In this document: one piece after another, positions 1-9,038 of the stretch
Layout: each line of letters opens with the position of its first letter
Position numbering within the stretch: the first letter of the stretch is position 1
NCBI GenBank assembly: GCA_003565625.1
Contig: PXBD01000005.1
Coordinates: 54,868 to 118,867, forward strand
Length of the DNA stretch: 64,000 nt
Reading direction: 5' to 3'
Source: Gammaproteobacteria bacterium
GTDB taxonomy: Bacteria; Pseudomonadota; Gammaproteobacteria; Xanthomonadales; Wenzhouxiangellaceae
Position numbers and translations under genes: made by a program
The notes under the pieces: model-generated
What the model saw: the letters and a program-made list of their open reading frames with translations, nothing else
What the model was told of the DNA's origin: nothing
Databases searched by the model: none

Positions 1-611
1 CTGGCCCAGCAGCGTCCCTCGAACCCCGCGCCCATCCAGTCCCGGGCAGCGCGCGCCTGGGTCATGGTTTCTTCGGTGGAAAAGGACTTCGAGGCAATCA
101 CCAGCCCGGTTCGGGCAGGATCCAGAGAGGCGAGCAGCCTGCGAAAACGCCGGCCATCCAGGGTCGACAACCAGTGCACTCGCACCCGGCCATCGTTTTC
201 ATCCAGCGCATCGGCCACCAGCCGGGGGCCCAGATCAGAGCCACCGATTCCGACGTGCAGCAGGTCATCGATCCCCGCATCTCCGCTGTGCAGTTGCCCT
301 GCCAGATGCAGGACCCGACGCCGCTCGTCAAGCAATTCTTGCGGTGCATCCTCTGCCCGCAATTGCATATGCAGCGCCGGCTGCGCCTCGGTCGGGTTGA
401 CCAGCGCGCCGTTGAACAAGCGCTCCACGCCCGCGCGCAGCCCGCTTCGCCGGGGCAGCTCGAACAAGCGCTCCCGCATGCCACGATCAAGCGGCATGCG
501 GGAATAGTCCAGCAGCCAGCCGTGCTGGAGGATGGAAAACGTACGTCCCCGATCCGCATCCTGATCAAAAAGATCCATCACGGCGGATAATTTGTTGTTT
601 TCTTGCGACAC
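1..611 (-). CDS. pgi: Glucose-6-phosphate isomerase, N-terminal part (runs off the window's left edge)
   Basis: Manual minus-strand translation from GTG at 611 (or ATG at 578): (M)SQENNKLSAVMDLFDQDADRGRTFSILQHGWLLDYSR...DDLLHVGIGGSDLGPRLVADAL...LVIASKSFSTEETMTQARAARDW. GIGGSDLGP and SKSFSTEET are PGI hallmarks. The frame is absent from the ORF track because it has no stop inside the window. Confidence 0.93.
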   Translation of the reverse strand, partial: MSQENNKLSAVMDLFDQDADRGRTFSILQHGWLLDYSRMPLDRGMRERLFELPRRSGLRAGVERLFNGALVNPTEAQPALHMQLRAEDAPQELLDERRRVLHLAGQLHSGDAGIDDLLHVGIGGSDLGPRLVADALDENDGRVRVHWLSTLDGRRFRRLLASLDPARTGLVIASKSFSTEETMTQARAARDWMGAGFEGRCWA

Positions 612-709
612 GATACAGACTCCCTCAGAACAGGTGCACTGCATTCCATTCTAGCGTACCTCTCCACCAGCGCCGCTGGAACACCATGGGCTGCGGGAGA
701 GCAACAGAC

Positions 710-737
710 AAAAAAAACCCCTTCCGTGAGGAAGGGG
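710..737 (-). terminator. Rho-independent terminator, leftward
   Basis: Minus strand: CCCCTTCC-TCAC-GGAAGGGG followed by TTTTTTTT (A-run 710-717 on plus). Confidence 0.8.
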
Positions 738-818
738 CAACTTGATATCGGAGTGATGTACCTCGCTTCGCGCCCTGCGACCTTGCCCAACCGTTGCGGT
801 TTTACCAAGGCTGTATGA

Positions 819-847
819 ATACTACCACAGCCTGCGCCTCAATCCAA
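819..847 (-). promoter_or_regulatory. Candidate sigma70 promoter, leftward
   Basis: Minus strand TTGGAT (847-842), 17-nt spacer, TAGTAT (824-819), about 100 nt before the terminator at 710-737. Confidence 0.35.
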
Positions 848-1025
848 GCGGAACTTGCGGGCACGGTGCGCAGGCTTCGCAAAGTCGGACTGCCGGTGAT
901 CAAGGAAGTTTCCAGCGCGGGCCTGTTCACAGCGGTTTCACCGCTGCGCCAGCAAACTAAACTTGTATTCGGAGCGGTCCCTCCAAGGCCCTGACTCCCT
1001 CCCTCCGTTCCGGATGCGCACTCGA

Positions 1026-1062
1026 AGACCCCGACCACGGCTCCCGGTCGGGGTCTTTTTTT
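1026..1062 (+). terminator. Rho-independent terminator, rightward
   Basis: GACCCCGACC-ACGGCTCCC-GGTCGGGGTC followed by TTTTTTT. Confidence 0.85.
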
Positions 1063-1128
1063 GTCCATACCGAGCCAGCGGTATTGTACGCTGAGCAGAC
1101 GTTTTGACAACGGACTGGACAGTGCATC

Positions 1129-1563
1129 ATGGATTCCTTGACGATCAACACCGTGCGCACGCTGACCTGGAGCGGCCTGATTCCTTTTGCCGCACTGGCG
1201 GTAATCAACGCGACCGGCGCCCCGAACTGGCTGGAAACCCTGCTGCTAGCCTACCCCGCGCTGATCCTCGCTTTTCTCGCAGGCACCCTCTGGACCCGCC
1301 ATCTGCTGGGTGAGCGCACTCGTCCACGCCTGCTGATTGCCAGCAATGCGCTGGTTTTGCTGGTCTGGCCCGCGATCCTCATGCCCCTGGGCTGGGCCAC
1401 TCTGTGGATTGCCGTCATGTTTGGTGCCCACCTGGCGCTGGACGAGCCGTGGCGCGGCTACGGCATGCCGGGATGGTACCGGCGCCTGCGGCTGGCCGTC
1501 AGCAGCAGCGCCATTGCCGTGCTCATCATCGGCGGCCTGATCGGAGTCAGCCTGCATGGCTGA
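1129..1563 (+). CDS. Small integral membrane protein, DUF3429-like
   Basis: ORF of 144 aa, 4-5 hydrophobic segments, WYRRLR motif near the C-terminus; overlaps the start of the next ORF. Confidence 0.7.
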   Translation: MDSLTINTVRTLTWSGLIPFAALAVINATGAPNWLETLLLAYPALILAFLAGTLWTRHLLGERTRPRLLIASNALVLLVWPAILMPLGWATLWIAVMFGAHLALDEPWRGYGMPGWYRRLRLAVSSSAIAVLIIGGLIGVSLHG

Positions 1564-2227
1564 ACCGGTGCTCAGTATTCAGGACCTGCAGCGTCGCTTC
1601 GGAACGACAGGCCCGGTCCAGGTCCTTGATCAACTGACGCTAAGTCTCGAGGCGGGCGAACGGGTCGCGGTGATGGGGTCTTCGGGCTCCGGCAAAACCA
1701 CCTTGCTGCACCTGGCCGCCGGCATGGACACCCCGGATGCCGGCGAGGTCTGCATTGCAGGGCGCAATTTGTCGGCCCTGCCGGAGCCGGAGCGCACCCG
1801 CTTCCGGGCCCGCTTCATCGGCCTGGTGTTTCAGGATTTCAATCTCATTGACAGCCTGACGGTGCGCGAAAACATCGAGTTGCCGCTGTGGCTGAACCAT
1901 GCCCTGGAACACGTTGACCGAATCACCGAACTGGCCGTGGAACTGGGCATCGAGCCCCTGCTGGAGCGACTGCCCGAAAAACTGTCCGGCGGCGAAAAAC
2001 AGCGCGTGGCCATCGCTCGGGCCCTGGTGCACCGTCCGGCATTGCTGCTGGCCGACGAACCCACCGGCAGCCTGGACCAGACCACCGCCGAGGGCGTACT
2101 GGCGCTGTTTGATCGCATCACCCGGCAGCACAACGTCACCTTGCTGATGGTCACCCACAACGACGAGGCCGCCGCGCTGTGCGACCGTGTTCTGCACCTG
2201 CGTCACGGCCGATTGAGCGATCACTGA
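1556..2227 (+). CDS. ABC transporter ATP-binding protein (LolD/AttE-like)
   Basis: Walker A GSSGSGKTT, signature LSGGEKQR, Walker B LLADEPT. Confidence 0.92.
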   Translation: MAEPVLSIQDLQRRFGTTGPVQVLDQLTLSLEAGERVAVMGSSGSGKTTLLHLAAGMDTPDAGEVCIAGRNLSALPEPERTRFRARFIGLVFQDFNLIDSLTVRENIELPLWLNHALEHVDRITELAVELGIEPLLERLPEKLSGGEKQRVAIARALVHRPALLLADEPTGSLDQTTAEGVLALFDRITRQHNVTLLMVTHNDEAAALCDRVLHLRHGRLSDH

Positions 2228-4662
2228 TGCGCTTGCTGCTGGAGTCCTCGCGGCGATTTTTCTATCGTCATCCGGGCCAGCTGCTGCTGGCTCTGGTGGG
2301 CATCGCGGCCGGGGTGGCCGTGGTGACCGGGGTGGCGCTGATGCGCGACGTATTGATCGATGCGCTCGACAGCGCCACCGAGAGCCTGAGCGGAACCGAC
2401 ACCGTGCGCGTGGTCGACCCCGGCGGCGCGCTGGACGAGGAAGTCTTTCGGCAACTGGCCACCACCCGGGGCGCACCCGACCTGGTGCCCGTGCTCAGCT
2501 CGCGGCTTCGCCTTGGCAATCGCATGCTGGAGCTGGTGGCAATTGACCCGCTCTCCCTTGGCCCCAGCAGCATCATTCGCCCCGCCGGAACCGCAACCGG
2601 CGCCCTGGTTGGCCAGGCCAACGCGGCCATGGTTACAGAACGAACCCTGCAGCGCCTCGATCTGGCCCCGGGCGAGACCCTTGAGGTGCGTCATTTCGGT
2701 CAGACGCTGCAGCTTGAAATCGTTGCCGTTGTCCAGGGCGGGCCAGCACTCGATGATCGCATCATCATGGATCTGGCCGCAGCCCAGCACCTGATCGGCC
2801 GCCGCGGGGAATTGAGTTTCATTGAGGCCCCGAGCAGCGCCAGCGAATGGCTGCGGCAGCAGTTGCCGGAGAACCTGATCCTGATTGACGCCGACCAGCG
2901 GCGCGAATCAGCCGCCAGCCTGACGGCCGGCATGCGCGCCAACCTGACCGCGATGAGCCTGCTCAGCCTGGCTGTCGGCCTGTTCGTGATCTACAGCGTG
3001 CTGGCGTTCCTGCTGGTCCAGCGCCGCCGCACCATCGGCATGCTGCGCGCCGTCGGCGTTACCCAGGGCCAAATCCAGGCCCTGCTGGCCATGGAGACAC
3101 TGGTACTGGCCAGCCTGGGCGCGCTGGCCGGCCTGGTGCTGGGCACCCTGCTCGCCACCGCGCTGCTCGATCTGGTTCGCCAGCCGGTCGCCGAGCTGTA
3201 CCGCATGGTGGCCTCGGCCGGCGTCCGTCCCGGGGTCGGGCTGTATGCCAGCGTCTGGCTGCTGGCCGTGGTCATGGCCCTGGCCAGCGTGCTCGGGGTG
3301 TTGCGCGAGGCCCAGCGGATTCCGCCCGGGCAACTGGCCCGAACCGTCCATGAATCGCAGTACAACTCGGCCGGATTCTGGCAGTGGCTGCCTTGGATAC
3401 TGCTGATCCTTGGTGGCGCAGTCATCGGCATGACGCGCAGCTTGCCGCCGGTGTTGGCAGGTCTGTTCGTCATGCTGTCCGGATGCGCGCTGCTGGCGCC
3501 GGCCGGCGGCATGCACCTGCTGCGACAGGCCGCGCGCCTGGCCGGCAGCGGCCTGGTCGCCAGAGCCATCAAGATGCTGATGAGTTCCCGCCAACGCCTG
3601 GCGCCGGCGGTATCGGCTCTGAGCCTGGCGCTGGCATTGAGCGCCGGTGTCGGCATGATGGTGCTGGGGTTCCGCGCCACGGTGGATGACTGGGTCAGCC
3701 GCCTGATCAATGCCGACACCTATCTCACCGTCAGCCAGGGCACGCTGGACTCGGCCGACGTGGAAACCATCGCTGCGTGGCCGGAAGTGACCATGTTGAC
3801 CAGCTCGCGTCAGTTCCGCCTCGATGACGGCAGCATGGTAGTCGGCTACGACCTCAATCCGGTCGCCTGGTCCGGTTTCGAGTGGCTGGACGGGGATGGT
3901 GAAGCTGCTCGTGCCGCCGTGGAATCCGGCGCTGCGGTTCTGGTCACCGAACCGATGGCAAGGCGCCGCAATCTCGACCCAGGCGACAGACTGGAGCTGG
4001 TCACCCTCACCGGTCCAGTCGACTTCGAGGTCGCCGCCGTCTACCGCGACTACAGCACCGATCGAGGAATGGTCGCCATGATTGGCTGGCGTTACCGCGA
4101 ACTCTGGGAAGACGACCGGCGCGACAGTATCGGCCTGTATCTGGCTCCCGACGCCGATATCACCGCGCTCGAGGAGCGCATCGCCAGCCAATTCGAGACC
4201 GGCAACCTGACCTCGCGCGAATCCGTGCGCGAACAAACCCTGGGCGTGTTCGACCGCACCTTCCGGATCTCCTGGGCACTGGCCATTCTGGTCGGCCTGA
4301 TCGCCGCCATCGCCCTGATCAGCGCGCTGCTGGCGCTGGGGCTGGAGCGGGGTCGCGAATACGCCACCCTGCGCGCCGTTGGCCTGCCGCGCCGTGGTCT
4401 GGCGGGAGTGGTCCTGACCCAGACCACCAGCCTGGCGGCCATCGCCGTGGCCATGGCAATCCCGTTCAGCCTGCTGATCCATGCAGTGCTGTCGCTGGCG
4501 GTTCAGCCGCGCGCGTTCGGCTGGAGCATCGCCCTGACCTGGCCGTGGCAGCCGCTGGCGGTTCTGGTGCCGCTGGCCTTGGCAATTGGAGTGCTGGCCG
4601 GCACCTACCCGGCCTGGAAAATCGCCGGTCGCGATCCCGCGCCGCTGCTGAGGGCCGGCTGA
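2227..4662 (+). CDS. ABC transporter permease, FtsX-like (AttF/G-like fused permease)
   Basis: ATG at 2227 overlaps the preceding stop; two FtsX-type modules (…VQRRRTIGMLRAVGVTQGQI… and …RGREYATLRAVGLPRRGL…). Confidence 0.9.
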   Translation: MRLLLESSRRFFYRHPGQLLLALVGIAAGVAVVTGVALMRDVLIDALDSATESLSGTDTVRVVDPGGALDEEVFRQLATTRGAPDLVPVLSSRLRLGNRMLELVAIDPLSLGPSSIIRPAGTATGALVGQANAAMVTERTLQRLDLAPGETLEVRHFGQTLQLEIVAVVQGGPALDDRIIMDLAAAQHLIGRRGELSFIEAPSSASEWLRQQLPENLILIDADQRRESAASLTAGMRANLTAMSLLSLAVGLFVIYSVLAFLLVQRRRTIGMLRAVGVTQGQIQALLAMETLVLASLGALAGLVLGTLLATALLDLVRQPVAELYRMVASAGVRPGVGLYASVWLLAVVMALASVLGVLREAQRIPPGQLARTVHESQYNSAGFWQWLPWILLILGGAVIGMTRSLPPVLAGLFVMLSGCALLAPAGGMHLLRQAARLAGSGLVARAIKMLMSSRQRLAPAVSALSLALALSAGVGMMVLGFRATVDDWVSRLINADTYLTVSQGTLDSADVETIAAWPEVTMLTSSRQFRLDDGSMVVGYDLNPVAWSGFEWLDGDGEAARAAVESGAAVLVTEPMARRRNLDPGDRLELVTLTGPVDFEVAAVYRDYSTDRGMVAMIGWRYRELWEDDRRDSIGLYLAPDADITALEERIASQFETGNLTSRESVREQTLGVFDRTFRISWALAILVGLIAAIALISALLALGLERGREYATLRAVGLPRRGLAGVVLTQTTSLAAIAVAMAIPFSLLIHAVLSLAVQPRAFGWSIALTWPWQPLAVLVPLALAIGVLAGTYPAWKIAGRDPAPLLRAG

Positions 4663-5783
4663 TGCGTCTGGATGCCGCCGTGATTCTGACGCTGGTCGCA
4701 ATGGCCATTGCCTGGCTGGCCTGGCAAACCCGGGAACCGGCAGCACCTGCCGTCGAAAGACTGAACGTCCAGGGACTGATGAGTACCGGCGGCGAACCAT
4801 TCCGGCGCGTCACCGAGCCTGTTCCGATGTCGTTTCCGGACGACCATGCCCTGCATCCGGGCTACCAGTACGAATGGTGGTACTTCACCGGCAATCTCGA
4901 TACGGCCGCCGGCAAGCGGCTGGGCTACCAGTTCACGTTGTTTCGCTTTGCCAGTCCGCCGGGCGAGGAACTGGATTCCGCCTGGGCGACCAACGCAACT
5001 TGGATGGCCAATCTGGCCCTGAGTGACGGCCGCCATCGGCGTTTTTACCCGGCCGAGCGATTCGCGCGCTCGGCGCTGGACCTGGCTGGAGCCGACCAGG
5101 ACCGCTGGTGGCTGCGCGATTGGGAAGTGGCCCGACGCGGCGGCAGCTGGCACCTGAACGCAGAGCACGACGATTTTGCTCTGGCACTGGAACTGACAGC
5201 CACCCGGCCGCTGGTGCTGCAGGGCGATGCTGGCTACAGCCGCAAGGGGCCGGATCCGGGCAATGCCTCGCGCTACTATTCCATCCCCCGGCTGGCCACC
5301 TCCGGCACCGTCCGAATCGGGGACGAGACGCTGCCCGTCGAAGGCCTGTCCTGGCTGGACCGGGAATGGGGCTCCAACGCACTGGGCGAGGATCAGGTCG
5401 GCTGGGACTGGTTTGCCCTGCACCTCGACGACGGCCGCGACGTCATGCTGGCCCGTATCCGCTACGTCGACGGAACCACCTCGGAATGGTCCTACGGACA
5501 GCTGGTCTTCCCCGACGGCAGCCATCGCTACCTGGCCGCAGAAGAATACGAAGCCACCGTCTCGCGCTGGTGGACCGATGCCAACGGTTCACGCTGGCCG
5601 CTGGACTGGGATATCGAAATCCCGTCGGCCGATCTGGACATCCAAACCCGGGCGGTATTCGACCATCAGCACTGGCAGGGCTCGGTCGATTACTGGGAGG
5701 GCATGATCGACGTAATCGACATCGCCGACGGCCGAAAGATCGGCCGTGGTTACCTGGAACTGTCCGGATACGGAGAGGGATAG
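4662..5783 (+). CDS. AttH/CrtC-like lipocalin-fold protein associated with ABC transporter
   Basis: ATG at 4662 overlaps the permease stop; HPGYQYEWWYFTGNL…GYQFTLFRF and SWLDREWGSN motifs typical of AttH / carotenoid 1,2-hydratase family. Confidence 0.82.
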   Translation: MRLDAAVILTLVAMAIAWLAWQTREPAAPAVERLNVQGLMSTGGEPFRRVTEPVPMSFPDDHALHPGYQYEWWYFTGNLDTAAGKRLGYQFTLFRFASPPGEELDSAWATNATWMANLALSDGRHRRFYPAERFARSALDLAGADQDRWWLRDWEVARRGGSWHLNAEHDDFALALELTATRPLVLQGDAGYSRKGPDPGNASRYYSIPRLATSGTVRIGDETLPVEGLSWLDREWGSNALGEDQVGWDWFALHLDDGRDVMLARIRYVDGTTSEWSYGQLVFPDGSHRYLAAEEYEATVSRWWTDANGSRWPLDWDIEIPSADLDIQTRAVFDHQHWQGSVDYWEGMIDVIDIADGRKIGRGYLELSGYGEG

Positions 5784-5802
5784 ACCGTTTCCATCCCCCG
5801 CT

Positions 5803-7086
5803 TCAGGGGCTGCGGTAGACGCGTCCCTCGCGCATCACGAATGGCACGTCCATAAGAACCGCCACGTCCGCGATCGGATCGCCGTCAACCGCGATGACAT
5901 CGGCCAGGAAGCCGGTGCGCAAGCGGCCCAGGTCCTCGGTCCGGCCAAGCAGCTCGGCCGCGTTCACGGTGGCCGAGCGCAGCGCATCGGCCGGCGACAT
6001 GCCGGCCTCGACCATGTACTGAAACTCCAGCGCATTGTCGCCGTGCGGACATACCCCGCAGTCGGTGCCGAAGGCGATCCGGACGCCGGCGGCCTGCGCT
6101 CGGCCAAAGGTGTCCTGGATCAGCGGCCCGATCTCGGCCGCCTTGGCCGCCACAATCGGCGGGAAATAGCCTTCCACGGCAGCCATGTCGGCGACGAAGC
6201 GACCGGCCGAGATCGTGGGCACGTACCAGGTGCCGTGCTCGATCATCAAGGCGATGATGTCGTCGTCCATGTAAGTCCCGTGCTCGATCGAGTGCACGCC
6301 GGCGCGGATCGCCCGGCGCATGCCCTCGGCGCCATGCGCATGCGCGGCCACGTGCATTTCGTAATCGGCGGCAATGCGCACGATTTCGCCAATCTCGGCC
6401 TCGGTGAACTGCGGGTTCTGGCCGCTGCGCGCAACACTGAGTACGCCACCGGTCGCGGTAATCTTGATCAGGTCGGCGCCGTCCTTGTAGCGCTGGCGCA
6501 CCGCCTGACGGCCATCCCGTTCGCCGTTGACGACCCCCTCGCGCGGACCCGGGTCGCCCATCAGGTCGCGCCGAAACGCGTTGGTCGGGTCGGCATGGCC
6601 GCCGGTGGTAGCCAGGGACTTGGCCGCGGTAAGAATGCGCGGGCCCGGTAAAATGCCCTGGTCGATGGCATTCCGCAACGCGATACTGGCGTTGAACGAA
6701 TCCCCGAGATCACGGATCGTGGTGAAACCGGCTTCGAGCGTGACCTGGGCAAAGTGAGCCCCACGCAGAGCGACATCAGCCTCGTTGTTGGTAAAGCGGC
6801 GGATATAGCTGTCCGGCGAAGACTGGCTGGTCACGTGGGTATGCATGTCCATCAGGCCCGGCAGGCAGGTCAATTCGGTCAGGTCCAGCGCTTCAGCGTT
6901 GGTCGGCGCGTCTGCCAGGCCGGCGTGAACCGCCTGGATCCGACCATCAGCGACTACCAGCGTATGGGCGCCCAGCGTCGTGCCCGCGTCGACGTCGACC
7001 AGGGCACCGCAGCGCAACCAGACTTCGCCAGCCAGGGCGGGCGATGCCGCCATCAGGCCGATCAGCACAACCGCAATCGTTTTCAT
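5803..7086 (-). CDS. Exported amidohydrolase family protein (imidazolonepropionase/Xaa-Pro dipeptidase-like)
   Basis: MKTIAVVLIGLMAASPALA signal peptide, then …CLPGLMDMHTHVTSQ…HAHGAEGMRRAIRAGVHSIEHGTYMDDD…FGTDCGV. Confidence 0.88.
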   Translation of the reverse strand: MKTIAVVLIGLMAASPALAGEVWLRCGALVDVDAGTTLGAHTLVVADGRIQAVHAGLADAPTNAEALDLTELTCLPGLMDMHTHVTSQSSPDSYIRRFTNNEADVALRGAHFAQVTLEAGFTTIRDLGDSFNASIALRNAIDQGILPGPRILTAAKSLATTGGHADPTNAFRRDLMGDPGPREGVVNGERDGRQAVRQRYKDGADLIKITATGGVLSVARSGQNPQFTEAEIGEIVRIAADYEMHVAAHAHGAEGMRRAIRAGVHSIEHGTYMDDDIIALMIEHGTWYVPTISAGRFVADMAAVEGYFPPIVAAKAAEIGPLIQDTFGRAQAAGVRIAFGTDCGVCPHGDNALEFQYMVEAGMSPADALRSATVNAAELLGRTEDLGRLRTGFLADVIAVDGDPIADVAVLMDVPFVMREGRVYRSP

Positions 7087-7129
7087 TTCCGAATCATCCT
7101 CGCGCGAACCAATCGGCAATGGTACCCGA

Positions 7130-7945
7130 TCAGGACAACCAGCCTGCGATCAGGATCAGGCTCAACGCCACCAGCCAGATCATCAACATGCGCCAGACGA
7201 TGTGATGTCCGGTGGTCACCCCTTCTTCAAACGACGCGCGAGAATCCACGATCACCGCACCGACTTCGTCGAGAACCTCCGGCTGCAAGGTCCATGGAGA
7301 CCGCCCTTGCCGGTGCGCATGCCAGGCATGACGAACGCGATCGTAGTCACCGCCCAGGCCCGCGCTGATGAGCATCAACAGCAACACCGGCCAGTCCAGC
7401 ACATCGCGCAGGCGCAGCAGCCAGCCCGACTGGGCCGGAGCCAGGCCGGGCAGGTTCAGACTGATTCGGGTCAGGCGGTACAACAGGACTCCGGGTATGC
7501 CCAGCAGCACGAACCAGAACAAGGCCCCGAACCAGCGCGCCTGGGCGGCGTGGAACAGCGCGGCAGCGGCTTCCGGCGCCCCGGCATCGCGCTGAATTCG
7601 CATGATTCGACGCACTTTCAGATAGCGCGGATCGTTGCCGCCGGCCATCAGGATCTGGACATCGTGGTCCAGATCGCGGGGCCCCAGACTGTAGACGAAC
7701 ACGGCCAGCGCGGCAAAAAACCAGCCCGGCCACCCTAACCAGGAATACGCCAGCCAGTCCAGGGCGAGGGCAAGGGCCAGGGCCACGACCACCACGGCGA
7801 TCGCCGGCGCCGGGGCAGCGCCACCCAGTCGCGAACGACGCAGCGCGCCCAGCAGTCGGCCGAACCAGCCGAACCGGCGCAGCCGGGAGACCGGGCGCAC
7901 GAGATGGCTGAGCAGCAGGCCCAGCAGCACGATGAGAATGGTCAT
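7130..7945 (-). CDS. ampE: AmpE/CobD-like regulatory membrane protein
   Basis: Membrane protein with YSLGPRDLDHDVQ…ALFHAAQARWFGALFWFVLLGIPGVLLYRL, typical of the AmpE family. Confidence 0.75.
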   Translation of the reverse strand: MTILIVLLGLLLSHLVRPVSRLRRFGWFGRLLGALRRSRLGGAAPAPAIAVVVVALALALALDWLAYSWLGWPGWFFAALAVFVYSLGPRDLDHDVQILMAGGNDPRYLKVRRIMRIQRDAGAPEAAAALFHAAQARWFGALFWFVLLGIPGVLLYRLTRISLNLPGLAPAQSGWLLRLRDVLDWPVLLLMLISAGLGGDYDRVRHAWHAHRQGRSPWTLQPEVLDEVGAVIVDSRASFEEGVTTGHHIVWRMLMIWLVALSLILIAGWLS

Positions 7946-7993
7946 GCGACCAGCAGAAGCCGCCGGCGCCGACGACCCGGAAACTGGTGCGAG

Positions 7994-8338
7994 TCAGGCA
8001 AGCCCGAACGACGAGCCGCAGCCACAGGTCGTGGCAGCGTTCGGGTTGCGGATGACGAACCGCGCGCCCTGAAGACTTTCGCTGTAATCGATCTCAGCAC
8101 CCTCCAGGTACTGGAAGCTGAGCGGGTCCACCACCAGGGTCACGTCATCGCGGGTGACCGCGACATCGCCGTCGTCGGTCGCCTCGTCAAACGTGAAACC
8201 ATACTGAAAACCGGAACAGCCGCCACCGGTGATATACACGCGCAACTTGAGCGCCGGGTTGGCTTCCTCGAGAATGAGTTCCCGCACCTTGGCGGCGGCG
8301 GCCTGAGTAAAAACAAGAGGTTGTGCTTCGGAGGCCAT
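7994..8338 (-). CDS. erpA: Iron-sulfur cluster insertion protein ErpA
   Basis: A-type carrier: [21 protein letters not shown]…[14 protein letters not shown]. Confidence 0.95.
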   Translation of the reverse strand: MASEAQPLVFTQAAAAKVRELILEEANPALKLRVYITGGGCSGFQYGFTFDEATDDGDVAVTRDDVTLVVDPLSFQYLEGAEIDYSESLQGARFVIRNPNAATTCGCGSSFGLA

Positions 8339-8398
8339 AGTTGTTGCGATTGCCGTTGGAAATTTCTACAACCACGAATATACCACTGCAAGGTGCGG

Positions 8399-8426
8399 AA
8401 AAAAAAGCGGCCTTGCTCTGGCCGCT
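8399..8426 (-). terminator. Rho-independent terminator, leftward
   Basis: Minus strand AGCGGCC-AGAGCAA-GGCCGCT followed by T8 (A-run 8399-8406 on plus). Confidence 0.82.
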
Positions 8427-8515
8427 GCAGCGGTGTTGCCCCAAACCGGATGATCGTGCACTTGTTATATCACCAACTCATGATGTTGTATTTTCATGAA
8501 TTTTTCGTAATGCGC
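8399..8515 (-). ncRNA. Candidate sRNA or erpA leader/attenuator transcript (about 117 nt)
   Basis: Bounded by a strong promoter (8522-8551) and a terminator (8399-8426); no convincing ORF inside. Confidence 0.4.
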
Positions 8516-8521
8516 ATGGCT

Positions 8522-8551
8522 GTTATACCGTGCCGGCACAAGGTACGTCAA
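8522..8551 (-). promoter_or_regulatory. Candidate sigma70 promoter
   Basis: Minus strand TTGACG (8551-8546), 18-nt spacer, TATAAC (8527-8522). Confidence 0.65.
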
Positions 8552-8610
8552 GTTGTAATCCGCCCCCCCTTGCCCGACAATGCCTGCTGTTGCGATTCTG
8601 GAGAGTTCCG

Positions 8611-9030
8611 ATGTTGTGGCTGGAAGCTTCCCACATCATTTTCGTGGTGACCTGGTTTGCCGGTCTGTTCTACCTGCCGCGCCTGTTTGTCTACGCTGCC
8701 GAGAATCCACAGGGCGAGACTTTTGAGCTACTGCGCATCATGCAGCGCCGTCTGCTGATGATCACCCACATCGGTGGCGGGCTGGCGGTGCTTCTCGGAC
8801 TGGGCCTGCTGATTGCCGAACCATGGCACCTCAGCACGGGTGGGTGGATGCACGCAAAGCTGGTTCTGGTGGCGGGCCTGATCGGATATCACCTGTGGTG
8901 CTGGCGGCTGGTCGGTGTGTTCGCCCGCGGCGCCAATCGCAACACCTCGCGCTGGTACCGCTGGTTCAACGAAATTCCGGCGTTGTTCCTGGTACTGATC
9001 GTCGTGCTGGTGGTGGTCAAACCGTTCTGA
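8611..9030 (+). CDS. hemJ: Protoporphyrinogen oxidase HemJ
   Basis: Four-TM protein: MLWLEASHIIFVVTWFAGLFYLPRLFVY…HAKLVL…RWFNEIPALFLVLIVVLVVVKPF. Confidence 0.9.
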   Translation: MLWLEASHIIFVVTWFAGLFYLPRLFVYAAENPQGETFELLRIMQRRLLMITHIGGGLAVLLGLGLLIAEPWHLSTGGWMHAKLVLVAGLIGYHLWCWRLVGVFARGANRNTSRWYRWFNEIPALFLVLIVVLVVVKPF

Positions 9031-9038
9031 GCCCGGAG

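Noticed and set aside
818-994. 58-codon plus-strand ORF with RBS-like AAGG
   Set aside because: Third-position composition and lack of similarity do not support coding; kept only as part of the candidate RNA region.
2908-4800. 630-aa minus-strand ORF opposite the FtsX-like permease
   Set aside because: Gln/His/Ala-rich antisense product with no domain; the plus-strand permease is unambiguous.
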